Of a stretch of 64,000 nt of DNA, positions 26,730-35,118 are shown piece by piece. Origin of the DNA: Thalassocella blandensis (GTDB lineage Bacteria; Pseudomonadota; Gammaproteobacteria; Pseudomonadales; Cellvibrionaceae); assembly GCA_902141825.1 (NCBI GenBank), contig CABFPG010000002.1:737810-801809 (forward strand). Direction: 5' to 3'. The notes under the pieces were generated by a model, which was not told the origin of the DNA, did not search any database, and saw nothing but the letters and a program-made list of their open reading frames with translations. Numbering within the stretch: the stretch's first letter is position 1; each line of letters opens with the position of its first letter. The position numbers were made by a program, and so were the translations under genes.

Positions 26730-27826
26730 CCGTCGTCTTTCACCAGTTTATCCATTAATTGCTCGCCTACCAGCCCATCTTTAAGCGAAATAACGTTGTA
26801 GCCTTCTTTTCCCAGTAAGTACGCAGCAGCGGCACTGCGACGGCCCGTATCGCAATACATTACATATAATTGCTCTGGTGCTAATACCCGCTTTTTCAAA
26901 CTTAACAGGCTCAATGGAATATTGGCAGACTCGGGTAAATGCCCCTCGTTATATTCATCATCGGTCCGTACATCCACCCAAATCGGCACCTCAAGCATTT
27001 CCCGAATCTCGCTTAAATCCACCTCATCAATCGCGGGATTCTGCAATAGCAGCTGAAAATCACTTTTTTCTAAACGCATCAAAACGCCGGGAGTCTGCAT
27101 TGTCACAGTGGCGTTTCGCACAGTTTCGTTCACCAGCGCATCTTCGCCAAAACATCGGCCTGGGCCTATGCGAGCCAACTCACACTCGGGCTCCAGGGAG
27201 GATGACGTGGCTGACACCGTCGCTTCACCTTCTTTGATAAAATAACAACAGTCGCCAATATCGCCCTGACGCAATACAACCTCCCCCTTCTCCACCACCA
27301 TTGGTGTCATTCGGGAAAAAATCTGATGTGCATTCACTGGAGGAGCCTTCAAGAACAAATTCGAATTCAAGACTGTTTGCATCCAGTCGATATCCTCGTC
27401 GTAATCTCTATTCAGAGATAACTCGGCAATCAAATAATCCGCAATCTGACTCCAGCTCAAGGTGCGATCGGCTCTATCGCTATCGATACGAACCAGCGTG
27501 CAATCGGTTAACGCCACGCATCGACATGGACGCGGCTGCTGATTCGCAATCGGCATGGTGTTTTGGTAAGCGTCGATTTTTTCGGTGTGCCCATTGCCAT
27601 AGTGCAATTCAATTTCACCGCTTTGCAAATAGATCAGCTGCTTATCTATCGTGCCATCTTCAAAAATAACCTGATTTGCAAAAATAGTTTGAATCGCCAC
27701 ATGGTGGAATAAGTCCTCGAGAAAACTGGGACGCAAATATTTTAGGGGAACAAAGGTGTCGGCCGTAGCAAACGCATCCTCAATGAGTTTTCCGTAGGAG
27801 TTCGCTAATGCTTCGAATGATTTCAT
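26690..27826 (-). CDS. Cyclic-nucleotide-binding plus rhodanese protein
   Basis: A 378-residue cytoplasmic protein with three parts. Residues about 34-125 are a degenerate cAMP-binding fold. Residues about 155-262 are a better one, with a phosphate-binding cassette GRCFGEDALVNETVRNATV that keeps the Glu and Arg needed for cyclic nucleotide. Residues about 275-378 are a rhodanese domain with an active-site loop beginning CDTGRR, so the catalytic cysteine is present. The combination suggests sulfur transfer or a phosphatase-like activity gated by cAMP or c-di-GMP. It lies 68 bases after the PLP-enzyme gene on the same strand and overlaps the convergent DUF1853 gene by 40 bases. Confidence 0.9.
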   Translation of the reverse strand: MKSFEALANSYGKLIEDAFATADTFVPLKYLRPSFLEDLFHHVAIQTIFANQVIFEDGTIDKQLIYLQSGEIELHYGNGHTEKIDAYQNTMPIANQQPRPCRCVALTDCTLVRIDSDRADRTLSWSQIADYLIAELSLNRDYDEDIDWMQTVLNSNLFLKAPPVNAHQIFSRMTPMVVEKGEVVLRQGDIGDCCYFIKEGEATVSATSSSLEPECELARIGPGRCFGEDALVNETVRNATVTMQTPGVLMRLEKSDFQLLLQNPAIDEVDLSEIREMLEVPIWVDVRTDDEYNEGHLPESANIPLSLLSLKKRVLAPEQLYVMYCDTGRRSAAAAYLLGKEGYNVISLKDGLVGEQLMDKLVKDDGYILRDGVLLSGQ

Positions 27827-27894
27827 CTGGCTTGGCTACCTTTTTCTCAACCTGATTTAACAACCGACGAGTCTGTGGAGCTATCGGGTCATTG

Positions 27895-28902
27895 CTAGTC
27901 AACACCCCGGCAACCTTGTAAACCACCGGAATGTACAGCAATAATGCGTGTTCCTGGTGTAAATGCATCCTGCTCAGCCAGCTTGACTAATGCCCACATG
28001 ACTTTTGAAGTATAGACCGGGTCCAGACATATCTGGGTTTGCTTTTCAAAGTCCGAAACAAAATCAGCCAGGTAATCGGGGTATTTCGCATAGCCACCAC
28101 AGTGAAATTCCTGCTGCAATTCCCAACTTCCCGCGGAAACCTGCATTTGATCTAAAAACCCTTCTATTTCCTGTTCCAGTGCAGGATAGCCTTTTAGTAC
28201 GGACACCCCCATAACATGCACACCCGTGGCAGGACTGAGTGCCAGCCCCGTGATAAGCCCAGCCACACTGGCTCCAGTACCGCAGGCATGAACGATAAGA
28301 TCCGGTTTATCGTCCACAGAATTTAGAATCCCACGCGCCAGTGCCGCACAACCAGCCACACCCTGAGGCCCAGCACCACCCTCTGGAATCAAGTGATGAT
28401 CACCGTATTTACGCTGCAGTTTTTCTCTAAATTCTTGGCTGTTTTTTTGTTGATATTCTTCTCTGCTGACGAAATGCAACTGCATGCCAAATCTTTTGGC
28501 ATCCTGCAGCGTTGGGCTTAACTGCTGCGGCTCTTCCCCTCGGATAATACCAACTGTGGGCAGTTTTAATTGCGCCCCCGCTGCTGCCAAAGCATAAATA
28601 TGGTTTGAGTATGCACCACCAAAGGAAATAATGGGTTTGTCAGGTGCGTCGACCGCGGCCTGCAGATAAGCATGCAATTTATAGATTTTGTTGCCCCCCA
28701 ACTGGGGGTCCAATAAATCGTCTCGCTTGATACTGACCTGAATGTCTTTTTGATGAAAGACAGGTAGATCGATTGGCTCCATTGGCGCCAGCGATGCAAT
28801 TACATCGAGGTCTTTTAGTAACCAATTATCTGGCAATAAGCGTTGACGAGCTTCCAGCACTGCTAACCTCAATTTTTTCTGTGGGATAATTTCGACGTTC
28901 AC
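27895..28902 (-). CDS. PLP-dependent D-cysteine desulfhydrase / ACC deaminase-like enzyme
   Basis: This 335-residue fold-type II PLP enzyme has the cofactor lysine in LGGNKIYKLHAYL (about 65-77), the SFGGAYSNHI substrate loop, the PEGGAGPQGVAGC phosphate-binding stretch and an HACGTGASVAGL loop. The C-terminus ends in AVHSGGLQGCRG, so it is full length. The family includes D-cysteine desulfhydrase and 1-aminocyclopropane-1-carboxylate (ACC) deaminase. Single residues separate these activities and I cannot assign one with certainty; D-cysteine desulfhydrase is the more common function in gammaproteobacteria. A rhodanese-domain gene follows, which fits sulfur metabolism. Confidence 0.9.
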   Translation of the reverse strand: MNVEIIPQKKLRLAVLEARQRLLPDNWLLKDLDVIASLAPMEPIDLPVFHQKDIQVSIKRDDLLDPQLGGNKIYKLHAYLQAAVDAPDKPIISFGGAYSNHIYALAAAGAQLKLPTVGIIRGEEPQQLSPTLQDAKRFGMQLHFVSREEYQQKNSQEFREKLQRKYGDHHLIPEGGAGPQGVAGCAALARGILNSVDDKPDLIVHACGTGASVAGLITGLALSPATGVHVMGVSVLKGYPALEQEIEGFLDQMQVSAGSWELQQEFHCGGYAKYPDYLADFVSDFEKQTQICLDPVYTSKVMWALVKLAEQDAFTPGTRIIAVHSGGLQGCRGVD

Positions 28903-29047
28903 ATAAGTTTAGACGGAGTTGGCACCTAGCACCAAATATATTGGCGTGCTTAATCAGGTCAGCAAACAGAACGTTAAACAACCAGCAACGTCAGAATGGC
29001 GAACCTTTCTGATGCAGAAATGATAGACAACTTAGAAAATTTAAGTT

Positions 29048-30415
29048 TTAGGGATTACTTCCAGCAACTTTTAATTGCGGTGATTTGTTTTTTCGGTGCT
29101 TATGGCAACAATCAGTTTCACCAAAAACAAAATCCACTGGGGATTCCACTCGGTGAATATTCTCTCCGCACATCTCCCCACTTGAATGGGTCGCACGACA
29201 AATAGGCACATGGTAGTGCTCGAGCCAAGCGTTATAGTGCGCCTCTGTCACGCCGCAAAAGCTGGCAACATAGGCGGTGGGATTTTCCAGATAGCTTGAG
29301 ATGTCACTAACCGGTAACGTAATATGACCAGCGCCAGGCTGGTAGGTCACAAAACTCACCCCTTTTTCCATCAGCTTACTTAAAATGTTATCGCCACTGT
29401 TGTCGACCAGCCCCTGATTCTGCTCACGCAAAGTGTTAATTTCTTCAAGCAGCTTGGTTTCCTGTTCACTGCGATAAAGCAGTTCAACCTCCCGAAGCTG
29501 CAGCATTTCTTTTAGCTCCGTGGTTGCAGCTTCCACGTGTGCGTCCATTTCCATTTCATAATTTTGTTTAAGCTGTTCCAATTGGTCCTGCTCTGAACCC
29601 TCAGCCTTTTCCAGCTTAACCTCGAAATACTCACGCAGCCCCTGAATCTTTTGTGCCTGTCCCTCAATGGTTTCTTTTAAAGCTGCATTCCGTTCGCGCT
29701 CCTGCTCCAACATGCGCTTTTGCTCTTCAAGCATGGTCCGGTAATCTTCAACTCGCGCATTCTGTTGTACTTTTAAATCACGAATATATCGCTCTTTATC
29801 ATTCAATATGGTTTGCGTACGTAACCGCTGCTCTTTAATCACCTGCGCCATGTGATCTCGAAATTCTTGATCCATTTTATTTCGCAAACGCATGGCGATG
29901 GATTTTTCCATGATCTGGCGAGCTTCTTCAGCTTCTTTTTCCTGTCGAAGCTGCTCCGGGTCCGGGTCTCTGAACATGATACCAACGCGATTCCGTTTTA
30001 CGGCCTCGGCAATACCTTTAAACTCTCCTTTCCCGCTGCGTAAATCCGGGTCCCACAACCCAGCAGTATATTGTTTCATTGGGCAACGACTTGCACACAC
30101 CAGGCGCACCGGCCCAGCGCCTAAATCCGGCCCTTTGCTGGCAAACCGGGCTAACTGCATCAATGGCACAGACCAGCGGTCATCCACATAGCCCAATGAC
30201 GTGAATCTCACCAAAAAGAAGACTGTGGCAACAACTTTATACTTTGCATTAAATTCGACGTACACCGCATTTAAATCACGATTTGCGAGATCTACAGCCG
30301 GCACATAGCCATCAAGTATCGCTTGATACTCGGCGTAATTCATTTCGCGTACTACCTCTGAATCATCAGAGAAGAAAAATACGACGCTGGCGTGTTCGTC
30401 TTGATCAAATATCAC
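29048..30415 (-). CDS. Coiled-coil protein with C-terminal Cys/His cluster, unknown function
   Basis: I do not recognise a named family for this 455-residue protein. Residues 1-150 form a globular, mostly beta domain (with VRLVCASRCPMKQYTAGLWD near 103-122). Residues about 153-337 form a long charged coiled coil (KE/RQE-rich heptads, no proline). Residues 345-440 form a second globular domain with GVSFVTYQPGAGHITLP and a cysteine/histidine set at Cys406, Cys415, Cys436, Cys437 and His440 that could hold zinc. There is no signal peptide or membrane helix, so it should be cytoplasmic. It stands alone on the minus strand. The layout suggests a structural or tethering protein; function cannot be inferred. 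Confidence 0.85.
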   Translation of the reverse strand: MIFDQDEHASVVFFFSDDSEVVREMNYAEYQAILDGYVPAVDLANRDLNAVYVEFNAKYKVVATVFFLVRFTSLGYVDDRWSVPLMQLARFASKGPDLGAGPVRLVCASRCPMKQYTAGLWDPDLRSGKGEFKGIAEAVKRNRVGIMFRDPDPEQLRQEKEAEEARQIMEKSIAMRLRNKMDQEFRDHMAQVIKEQRLRTQTILNDKERYIRDLKVQQNARVEDYRTMLEEQKRMLEQERERNAALKETIEGQAQKIQGLREYFEVKLEKAEGSEQDQLEQLKQNYEMEMDAHVEAATTELKEMLQLREVELLYRSEQETKLLEEINTLREQNQGLVDNSGDNILSKLMEKGVSFVTYQPGAGHITLPVSDISSYLENPTAYVASFCGVTEAHYNAWLEHYHVPICRATHSSGEMCGENIHRVESPVDFVFGETDCCHKHRKNKSPQLKVAGSNP

Positions 30416-31046
30416 AGAAAAAGAAACCTACTTAAGTATAAAAATTATGCGTCAATTTCTTTTGACTAGGAGGACATCACTGTGTGATTAAAGCTGAATT
30501 ATTTCAGGCTATATTGAGGTTTACCTCACTTACAGTTTAGTAAGCTTCCTCGCGCTCTGCTTGCCGCCTGAAACTCGATAAAAAGTCATGTTCGAAGGTT
30601 CGATCTGAAAAATGTGAACCAGACCGCCCCACATATACTCTTTTGATATAGCGCATGAAATAAGCCGCATTCTAACGCACAAAGCTGAGACTTAATATTT
30701 TGAAACCTGCTTTTTTATAAATAAATTGTCTGAAAAATGTTACAGATTTTTACGCTTTCCCTGCTCGTTGGCACACACAACTTCCACCAGTCGCCTTGAT
30801 ATCGAGACAACGTAAACCACAGTAAACAGGATAAACATTCCCCTTATCCTCACGCGACATACGGTCGACTATGAATGCAGCAAAGAATCAACTGAGAACG
30901 GATTGGACGGGAAACAGACGCTAAATGGCAGATAAAAGATAAGCCGAAAAACAAAAGGTATTGACGGGAGCCGGACTGAAGACAAACAAGATGAAACGAA
31001 GGGGAAACTCAATAAAAATTCGGGGAAACTGAAAGACGAGACTGGC
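30416..31046. other. Intergenic region, GGA-rich at the right end
   Basis: About 630 bases between the promoter side of the coiled-coil gene and the end of the small acidic gene. The right third (about 30895-31035, plus strand) is purine-rich, with seven GGA words, several in AGGGGA/CGGGA contexts. No promoter or terminator for an RNA was established. No open frame with a ribosome-binding site was seen. Confidence 0.4.
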
Positions 31047-31068
31047 TTAAAAAGCCTCGCACTCGTCT
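31034..31068 (-). terminator. Two-part hairpin overlapping the small gene's stop
   Basis: Outer arms AGACGAG/CTCGTCT (31034-31040 and 31062-31068) and inner arms GGCTT/AAGCC (31044-31048 and 31052-31056) form a stacked hairpin containing the last codons of the small acidic gene. On the minus strand a short TTTC follows. It is a weak terminator candidate. Confidence 0.4.
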
Positions 31069-31169
31069 AAGTATTCATCGCTTTCCATATCGCTTTGATC
31101 GGCATCCAATGCTACCTGGTCATCCATCTCCCAGTTTTGCTCCAATATTTCTTCTATATAATCATTCAT
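31047..31169 (-). CDS. Small, highly acidic protein (40 residues)
   Basis: A 40-codon frame starts at ATG 31169 with AGGAG 8 bases upstream, one of the best ribosome-binding sites in the window, and stops at TAA 31047. The peptide begins MNDYIEEILEQNWEMDD and ends in DECEAF. It has 16 Asp/Glu and no Lys or Arg, with one Cys and one Trp. I do not recognise it. Its 3' end lies inside a two-part hairpin (31034-31068) that, read on the minus strand, is followed by TTTC and could end the transcript. It is probably cytoplasmic. Strong acidity could mean a protein- or metal-binding partner or a nucleic-acid mimic; that is speculation. Confidence 0.65.
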   Translation of the reverse strand: MNDYIEEILEQNWEMDDQVALDADQSDMESDEYLDECEAF

Positions 31170-31383
31170 GGTTAGTACTCCTGTTTAACAGTCCGTCTTT
31201 TATACACCTGAATAATGACACTAATTTGACAAAGTTGCTGCGTTTCCAAGATCAATCCACGTTAAATTTCGCAAATATTTCAACAAGTTGACGTATTTAA
31301 TTGATTGTCTTTTTAGCTTTCAAACGAGGATCTTAGATTTTCCAGGTGTCAGGCTTTGACCACTGAAATTAGAGAAAGGTTCT

Positions 31384-31502
31384 GCCACCCCTGCGGGGCT
31401 GCTTCGCAGTGCAAATTCGTTCCTGACGAATTTGTGAACCCTGCGTATAGCATTCACGCCTTTTCAGACATGCACATACAAAAAAAGCCCCTTACTTGCT
31501 GC
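31384..31502. repeat. Direct repeat copy 1 (degenerate) downstream of the tRNA genes
   Basis: This stretch is a diverged duplicate of 31565-31680. Both run from ACCCCT-CGGGGCTGCTTCGCAG through GTGAACCCTGCGTATAGCATTC to the ACAAAAAAAGCCCCTTACTT run of the tRNA terminator. In this copy the terminator's second arm is lost (CTTGCTGCGGAG in place of CTTTCGTAAGGGG). Confidence 0.85.
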
Positions 31503-31564
31503 GGAGCTTTTACCTATATAGGGGCAACCCTCCGGAAGGGAGTTCATGGCAGCCATCCATGGCT

Positions 31565-31700
31565 GCCACCCCTTCGGGGCTGCTTCGCAGTGCAAATTCG
31601 GTCCGGACGAATTTGTGAACCCTGCGTATAGCATTCGCGCCTTTTCAGACATGCACGTACAAAAAAAGCCCCTTACTTTCGTAAGGGGCTTTTTTTGTAT
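31565..31700. repeat. Direct repeat copy 2, contains intact tRNA terminator
   Basis: This is the second copy of the duplicated tRNA-downstream segment. It differs from copy 1 by scattered substitutions, and its terminator hairpin is complete. Between the two copies is a palindromic GCAGCCATCCATGGCTGC (about 31547-31564). Duplications of this kind are often found after tRNA genes, where the downstream segment has been copied along with the terminator. Confidence 0.85.
31661..31696 (-). terminator. Rho-independent terminator of the tRNA operon
   Basis: Stem GCCCCTTAC/GTAAGGGGC with a 4-base loop (31668-31689), flanked by seven As on one side and seven Ts on the other. On the minus strand it follows tRNA-Asp by 6 bases and ends in a T-run. 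The flanking symmetry means it could also stop transcription coming from the left. Confidence 0.93.
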
Positions 31701-31701
31701 G

Positions 31702-31778
31702 TGGCGACCCGGAAGGGACTTGAACCCTCGACCTCCGGCGTGACAGGCCGGCATTCTAACCAACTGAACTACCGGGCC
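31702..31778 (-). tRNA. tRNA-Asp (GTC)
   Basis: A 77-base cloverleaf with the CCA encoded. The acceptor stem is GGCCCGG with CCGGGTC (one G-T pair), the D-loop is AGTTCAGTTGGTTAGAAT, the anticodon stem CCGGC/GCCGG holds loop CTGTCAC, giving anticodon GTC, and the T-arm contains GGTTCAAGTCC. It is the second gene of a two-tRNA transcript and is followed at once by the terminator. Confidence 0.97.
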
Positions 31779-31820
31779 GCATTTCTCTGGCGAGTTCCAA
31801 TTATTTGCTTAGCAAAGAAT

Positions 31821-31896
31821 TGGTGGGTGGTACAGGGGTCGAACCTGTGACCTACGGCTTGTAAGGCCGTCGCTCTCCCAACTGAGCTAACCACCC
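31821..31896 (-). tRNA. tRNA-Val (TAC)
   Basis: A 76-base cloverleaf with the CCA encoded. The acceptor stem is GGGTGGT with ACCACCC, the anticodon stem ACGGC/GCCGT holds loop CTTACAA, giving anticodon TAC, and the T-loop is GGTTCGACCCC. It is the first gene of the tRNA unit; 42 bases separate it from tRNA-Asp. Confidence 0.97.
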
Positions 31897-31913
31897 CGCC
31901 GTGAGAGCTGCGC

Positions 31914-31941
31914 ATTCTACCCGAAACTTCTTTCATGTCAA
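31914..31941 (-). promoter_or_regulatory. tRNA promoter (sigma-70 type)
   Basis: On the minus strand a perfect TTGACA (31936-31941) and TAGAAT (31914-31919) are separated by 16 bases, followed by a GC-rich GCGCAGC discriminator typical of stringently controlled stable-RNA promoters. Transcription should begin about 10 bases upstream of tRNA-Val. Confidence 0.9.
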
Positions 31942-31967
31942 CAAAGAAAATAAAGTTTTCTTTGTTG
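31939..31967. repeat. 12-bp inverted repeat overlapping the tRNA -35 box
   Basis: CAACAAAGAAAA and its exact complement TTTTCTTTGTTG are separated by 5 bases (TAAAG). The left arm covers part of the -35 box of the tRNA promoter. It could be an operator, an AT-rich upstream element or a weak hairpin. Confidence 0.75.
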
Positions 31968-32205
31968 TGACTTTAATTGGGGATTTATTAATTCATCGGG
32001 TGCAATTCTTAGACTGTTAGCTGGTTGTTTGTCTAAATCAGCTATGCTGTTTTATAGTAGCACGCTTAGCTTTTGAGCATTAAAAGCGCCCCGATAAATG
32101 TTGTACAGGGCTTTAAATAAAAATGGAGTTACGCTTTTTGCCATAACTTGAGCCAGGGCTGGTCTCCCAGAGCAAAACAAAAACGAACTAAAACCCGTAG
32201 CAACT

Positions 32206-33768
32206 ATGACCTTATCTCACTTCGATACCACCGTTTTCATCATTTATGTTGTTGGTCTGCTCATGCTTGCCCTCTGGATCTCCAGAAATGAGGATGACCA
32301 AGGTAAAAATACCTCCGACTATTTCATGGCAAGTAATTCACTCCCCTGGTGGGCGATTGGGGCTTCACTCATAGCCGCCAATATATCAGCGGAACAAATT
32401 ATTGGTATGTCGGGTTCCGGTTATGCAATTGGGCTGGGTATCGCGTCTTATGAATGGATGGCCGCTCTCACTTTGTTGATTGTTGGTAAATATTTTTTGC
32501 CGGTCTTTCTGGAGCGGAATATTTTTACCATGCCTCAGTTTTTAGAGCAGCGCTTTGACAAGAACGTGAAAACCATCATGGCTGTCTTTTGGCTCGGGGT
32601 ATATGTTTTTGTCAATTTGACCAGCATTTTATGGTTGGGCGCTCTGGCCATTAATACAGTTGCCGGCATAGATATACAGTTCGCCATGATTTTGCTGGCC
32701 CTCTTATCTTTGGCCTACAGTCTGTATGGCGGCTTAAAAGCGGTTGCGCTAACCGATATTTTACAAGTCGTGCTGTTAATTACGGGCGGTTTAATCCTTG
32801 TATACCTTTCGCTTGCTGAGGTGAGCAACGGCGCTGGGATTTGGCAGGGTTTTCAGATTCTTATACACACTGTGCCAGAAAAATTTGACATGGTACTGAG
32901 CAAAGATCACCCCGACTACATTCACCTTCCAGGTATTTCCGTACTCATTGGTGGTATGTGGATTATGAATCTTTCATATTGGGGATTTAATCAATACATC
33001 ATTCAGCGTGCTTTGGCCGCAAAAAATATTCGAGAAGCGCAAAAAGGCATCGCTTTTGCTGCATATTTAAAGTTACTGATGCCGATTATTGTAGTATTGC
33101 CAGGCATTGCCGCCCTTCTTATTTTCCCTCAACTTGAAAATTCTGATAAGGCCTATCCTTCTTTAATGTCATTGATGCCGGAGGGTCTGAAAGGATTAAT
33201 TTTTGCAGCGCTTGTGGCGGCAATAGTGTCCTCAATTTCTTCCATGAGTAACAGTATTTCCACCATTTTTACTTTGGACATTTACTCCTATTTTAAACGA
33301 GGACAAAGCCAGCACCATTATGTCAACATCGGCAGAATGGCAAGCCTGACAGGCTTATCTTGTGCTTTGATTGTAGCGGAACCTCTTTTGGGTCAATTTG
33401 ATCAGGCCTTCCAATATATTCAAAATTTTACAGGCTTTTTTACCCCGGGCATTGCATGTATTTTTATTCTGGGTTTGTTTTGGAAGCGCACTACTTCCAT
33501 CGGTGCGCTAGTAGCCGCGCTCGGTTCATTTTTATTTTCGGTGGTTTTCTACGTTTTCTTTGAAGAGATTCCCTTCATAGATCGTGTCGGATACGTATTT
33601 TTGTTGTGCTTTATATTTGCGGTCGCAGCATCTTTACTCACCACAACAGCAGCCAACAACAAGGCTGTTAATTTGAATGACATCGACTTTTCTACCACTC
33701 AACAATTTAACTATGCAACCGCGGGAGTGGTCGCCATCCTGGCAGCGCTGTATATCACATGGTGGTAG
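32206..33768 (+). CDS. Sodium/solute symporter (SSS family, sugar-type)
   Basis: This 520-residue membrane protein has about 13-14 hydrophobic helices and the SSS-family features: the early DYFMASNSLPWWAIGASLIAANISAEQIIGMSGSGYAIG segment typical of SGLT-like sugar carriers, SLYGGLKAVALTDILQ in the middle, and an Ala/Ser-rich LVAAIVSSISSMSNSISTIFTLDIY helix that contributes to the sodium site. It should import a sugar or related solute with Na+. Its stop is 3 bases from the stop of the convergent Gfo/Idh/MocA gene, so the two may act on the same carbohydrate, but the sequence does not identify it. Confidence 0.93.
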   Translation: MTLSHFDTTVFIIYVVGLLMLALWISRNEDDQGKNTSDYFMASNSLPWWAIGASLIAANISAEQIIGMSGSGYAIGLGIASYEWMAALTLLIVGKYFLPVFLERNIFTMPQFLEQRFDKNVKTIMAVFWLGVYVFVNLTSILWLGALAINTVAGIDIQFAMILLALLSLAYSLYGGLKAVALTDILQVVLLITGGLILVYLSLAEVSNGAGIWQGFQILIHTVPEKFDMVLSKDHPDYIHLPGISVLIGGMWIMNLSYWGFNQYIIQRALAAKNIREAQKGIAFAAYLKLLMPIIVVLPGIAALLIFPQLENSDKAYPSLMSLMPEGLKGLIFAALVAAIVSSISSMSNSISTIFTLDIYSYFKRGQSQHHYVNIGRMASLTGLSCALIVAEPLLGQFDQAFQYIQNFTGFFTPGIACIFILGLFWKRTTSIGALVAALGSFLFSVVFYVFFEEIPFIDRVGYVFLLCFIFAVAASLLTTTAANNKAVNLNDIDFSTTQQFNYATAGVVAILAALYITWW

Positions 33769-33771
33769 TAC

Positions 33772-34776
33772 TCAAACTATTTTCCCGAGGATTTTATCCA
33801 TGACCCAGGCGGTCTTAACGCCACTTTCCCCCGTCGAAGGGTGGTAAGCGCTACCGTTGAGGTGGCGACGCATATTTTCTACATGATGGATTTGCACATT
33901 CTCCGGGTTGGCAATGAAGATTTCCTCGGACGTTGACCTGTTGCTATAGCGAACCGGCTGATCTTCAAAAACCGAAAACCTCAGTTCACCATCACTACCC
34001 AGTATTTCAACCTCATCCCGATAAAGATGAGACGCAAAATTCCAAAAACCCGTTCCAGTGATGTTGTTTTCATGTAACCAGACTCCCGCAATAGAATCGC
34101 ACGCTGAGTATAGTTTTTGCTGATTCGCTACGGTTCCGTGAGCATCACTAATCTCCCCCAATAAAAATTCAAACAAATTGAGACCATGACTGGCAAGATC
34201 ATCAAAATAACCGCCATAGGCAACATTTTTGTCCGTGCGCCAATTCGCGACTTTGGCAAGATCACTTTCTGAAGGTGGGCGGCAATAATTCCATTGGATA
34301 TGACGGATGTCGCCGATTACCTTTTGCTCCAACCACAGCTTAACTTTTTCAAATCGAGGCAAACTTCTACGGTAATAAGCGACAAACAAAGGCGTCTGAC
34401 TTCCTTGAAAAGCTTTAAGTATCGCTTCACTTTCTGCGTAACTTGGTGCCAGAGGCTTTTCAATACAACAGGGTTTGCCTACAGATGCAACCAGGCTTGC
34501 ATACTCCAGATGAGAATCCGGAGGTGTCGCAATATAAACCGCGTCAATATGCTTTGATTCAACCAATGCCTTGGCATTTTCAAAAATATGCTCTATGTTA
34601 TTTTGAGTAGCAAATGTTTGTGCCTTGCTTAAGGTCCGGTTGGTGACACCGACTAAATTGAAACCGGGAACTTTTTGATAACACGGGGCACTTTTAACAT
34701 CGGTTACGTTTCCACAACCAATCATCCCCCAGTTCAAACTTTCTAATTGTTTTGGTGTATTTTTACTCATATGCAT
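33772..34776 (-). CDS. Gfo/Idh/MocA family oxidoreductase
   Basis: This 334-residue protein has an N-terminal NAD(P)-binding fold (WGMIGCGNVTDVKSAP, then VGVTNRT), the family's DAVYIATPPDSH strand and the EKPLAPS motif whose lysine takes part in catalysis near 100. A C-terminal alpha/beta domain follows, with WRTDKNVAYGGYFDDLASHGLNLFEFLLG. Such enzymes oxidise or reduce sugar hydroxyls, for example inositol or anhydro-sugars. The first ATG is at 34776; a second at 34770 is possible. Convergent with the symporter gene, almost without a gap, and probably catabolic. Confidence 0.92.
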   Translation of the reverse strand: MHMSKNTPKQLESLNWGMIGCGNVTDVKSAPCYQKVPGFNLVGVTNRTLSKAQTFATQNNIEHIFENAKALVESKHIDAVYIATPPDSHLEYASLVASVGKPCCIEKPLAPSYAESEAILKAFQGSQTPLFVAYYRRSLPRFEKVKLWLEQKVIGDIRHIQWNYCRPPSESDLAKVANWRTDKNVAYGGYFDDLASHGLNLFEFLLGEISDAHGTVANQQKLYSACDSIAGVWLHENNITGTGFWNFASHLYRDEVEILGSDGELRFSVFEDQPVRYSNRSTSEEIFIANPENVQIHHVENMRRHLNGSAYHPSTGESGVKTAWVMDKILGKIV

Positions 34777-35118
34777 TAGATAATTGAGTATTTCTACTCA
34801 GAGTTTTTTGTTTAAATCTTGTTTAATAGGTTTCATTCACTGAATAAGTTATTAAAATTAACTTAAGTCTTAAGTAGTTTTAATACGCACTTTTCTCTGC
34901 TTACGTTAGTGAACTGGTAAACGATAAAGTCGCTACACGTGAGCGTTCAAATAGCTGACTTTTGTTAACATCTCCAAAGTTTATTGAAATTCTTTTTGTA
35001 TTAAAAATATTTAAGCCATTTGGCAGTAAAATGTGCTTTTCTGTTGTCTCAACAGTTATTGGCAAATACCATTTCTGCCACCATTTTAGTAGTAACGTAT
35101 AGAAGTAAGGGGAATTAA
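34777..35118. other. Upstream region of csrA
   Basis: About 340 AT-rich bases between the divergent oxidoreductase and csrA. A CTGTTGTCTCAACAG inverted repeat lies near 35043-35057, about 60 bases before csrA. AAGGGGAATTAA precedes the csrA ATG; its GGGGA core is also a possible CsrA self-binding site. No -35/-10 pair stands out. Confidence 0.4.

Noticed and set aside
27780..27968. 62-codon minus-strand frame between the PLP enzyme and the cyclic-nucleotide-binding protein
   Set aside because: Overlaps both real genes in another frame; only about 68 bases of it are outside them.
28996..29205. 69-codon plus-strand frame
   Set aside because: Most of it is antisense to the coiled-coil protein gene and it has no recognisable domain.
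31464..31763. 99-codon minus-strand frame spanning the tRNA-Asp gene and its terminator
   Set aside because: Typical artefact of a tRNA-downstream repeat; it contains the T-loop and the terminator hairpin.
35060..35085. TTGGCA...CTGCC sequence before csrA as a sigma-54 promoter
   Set aside because: The GG and GC elements are too far apart for a -24/-12 promoter.
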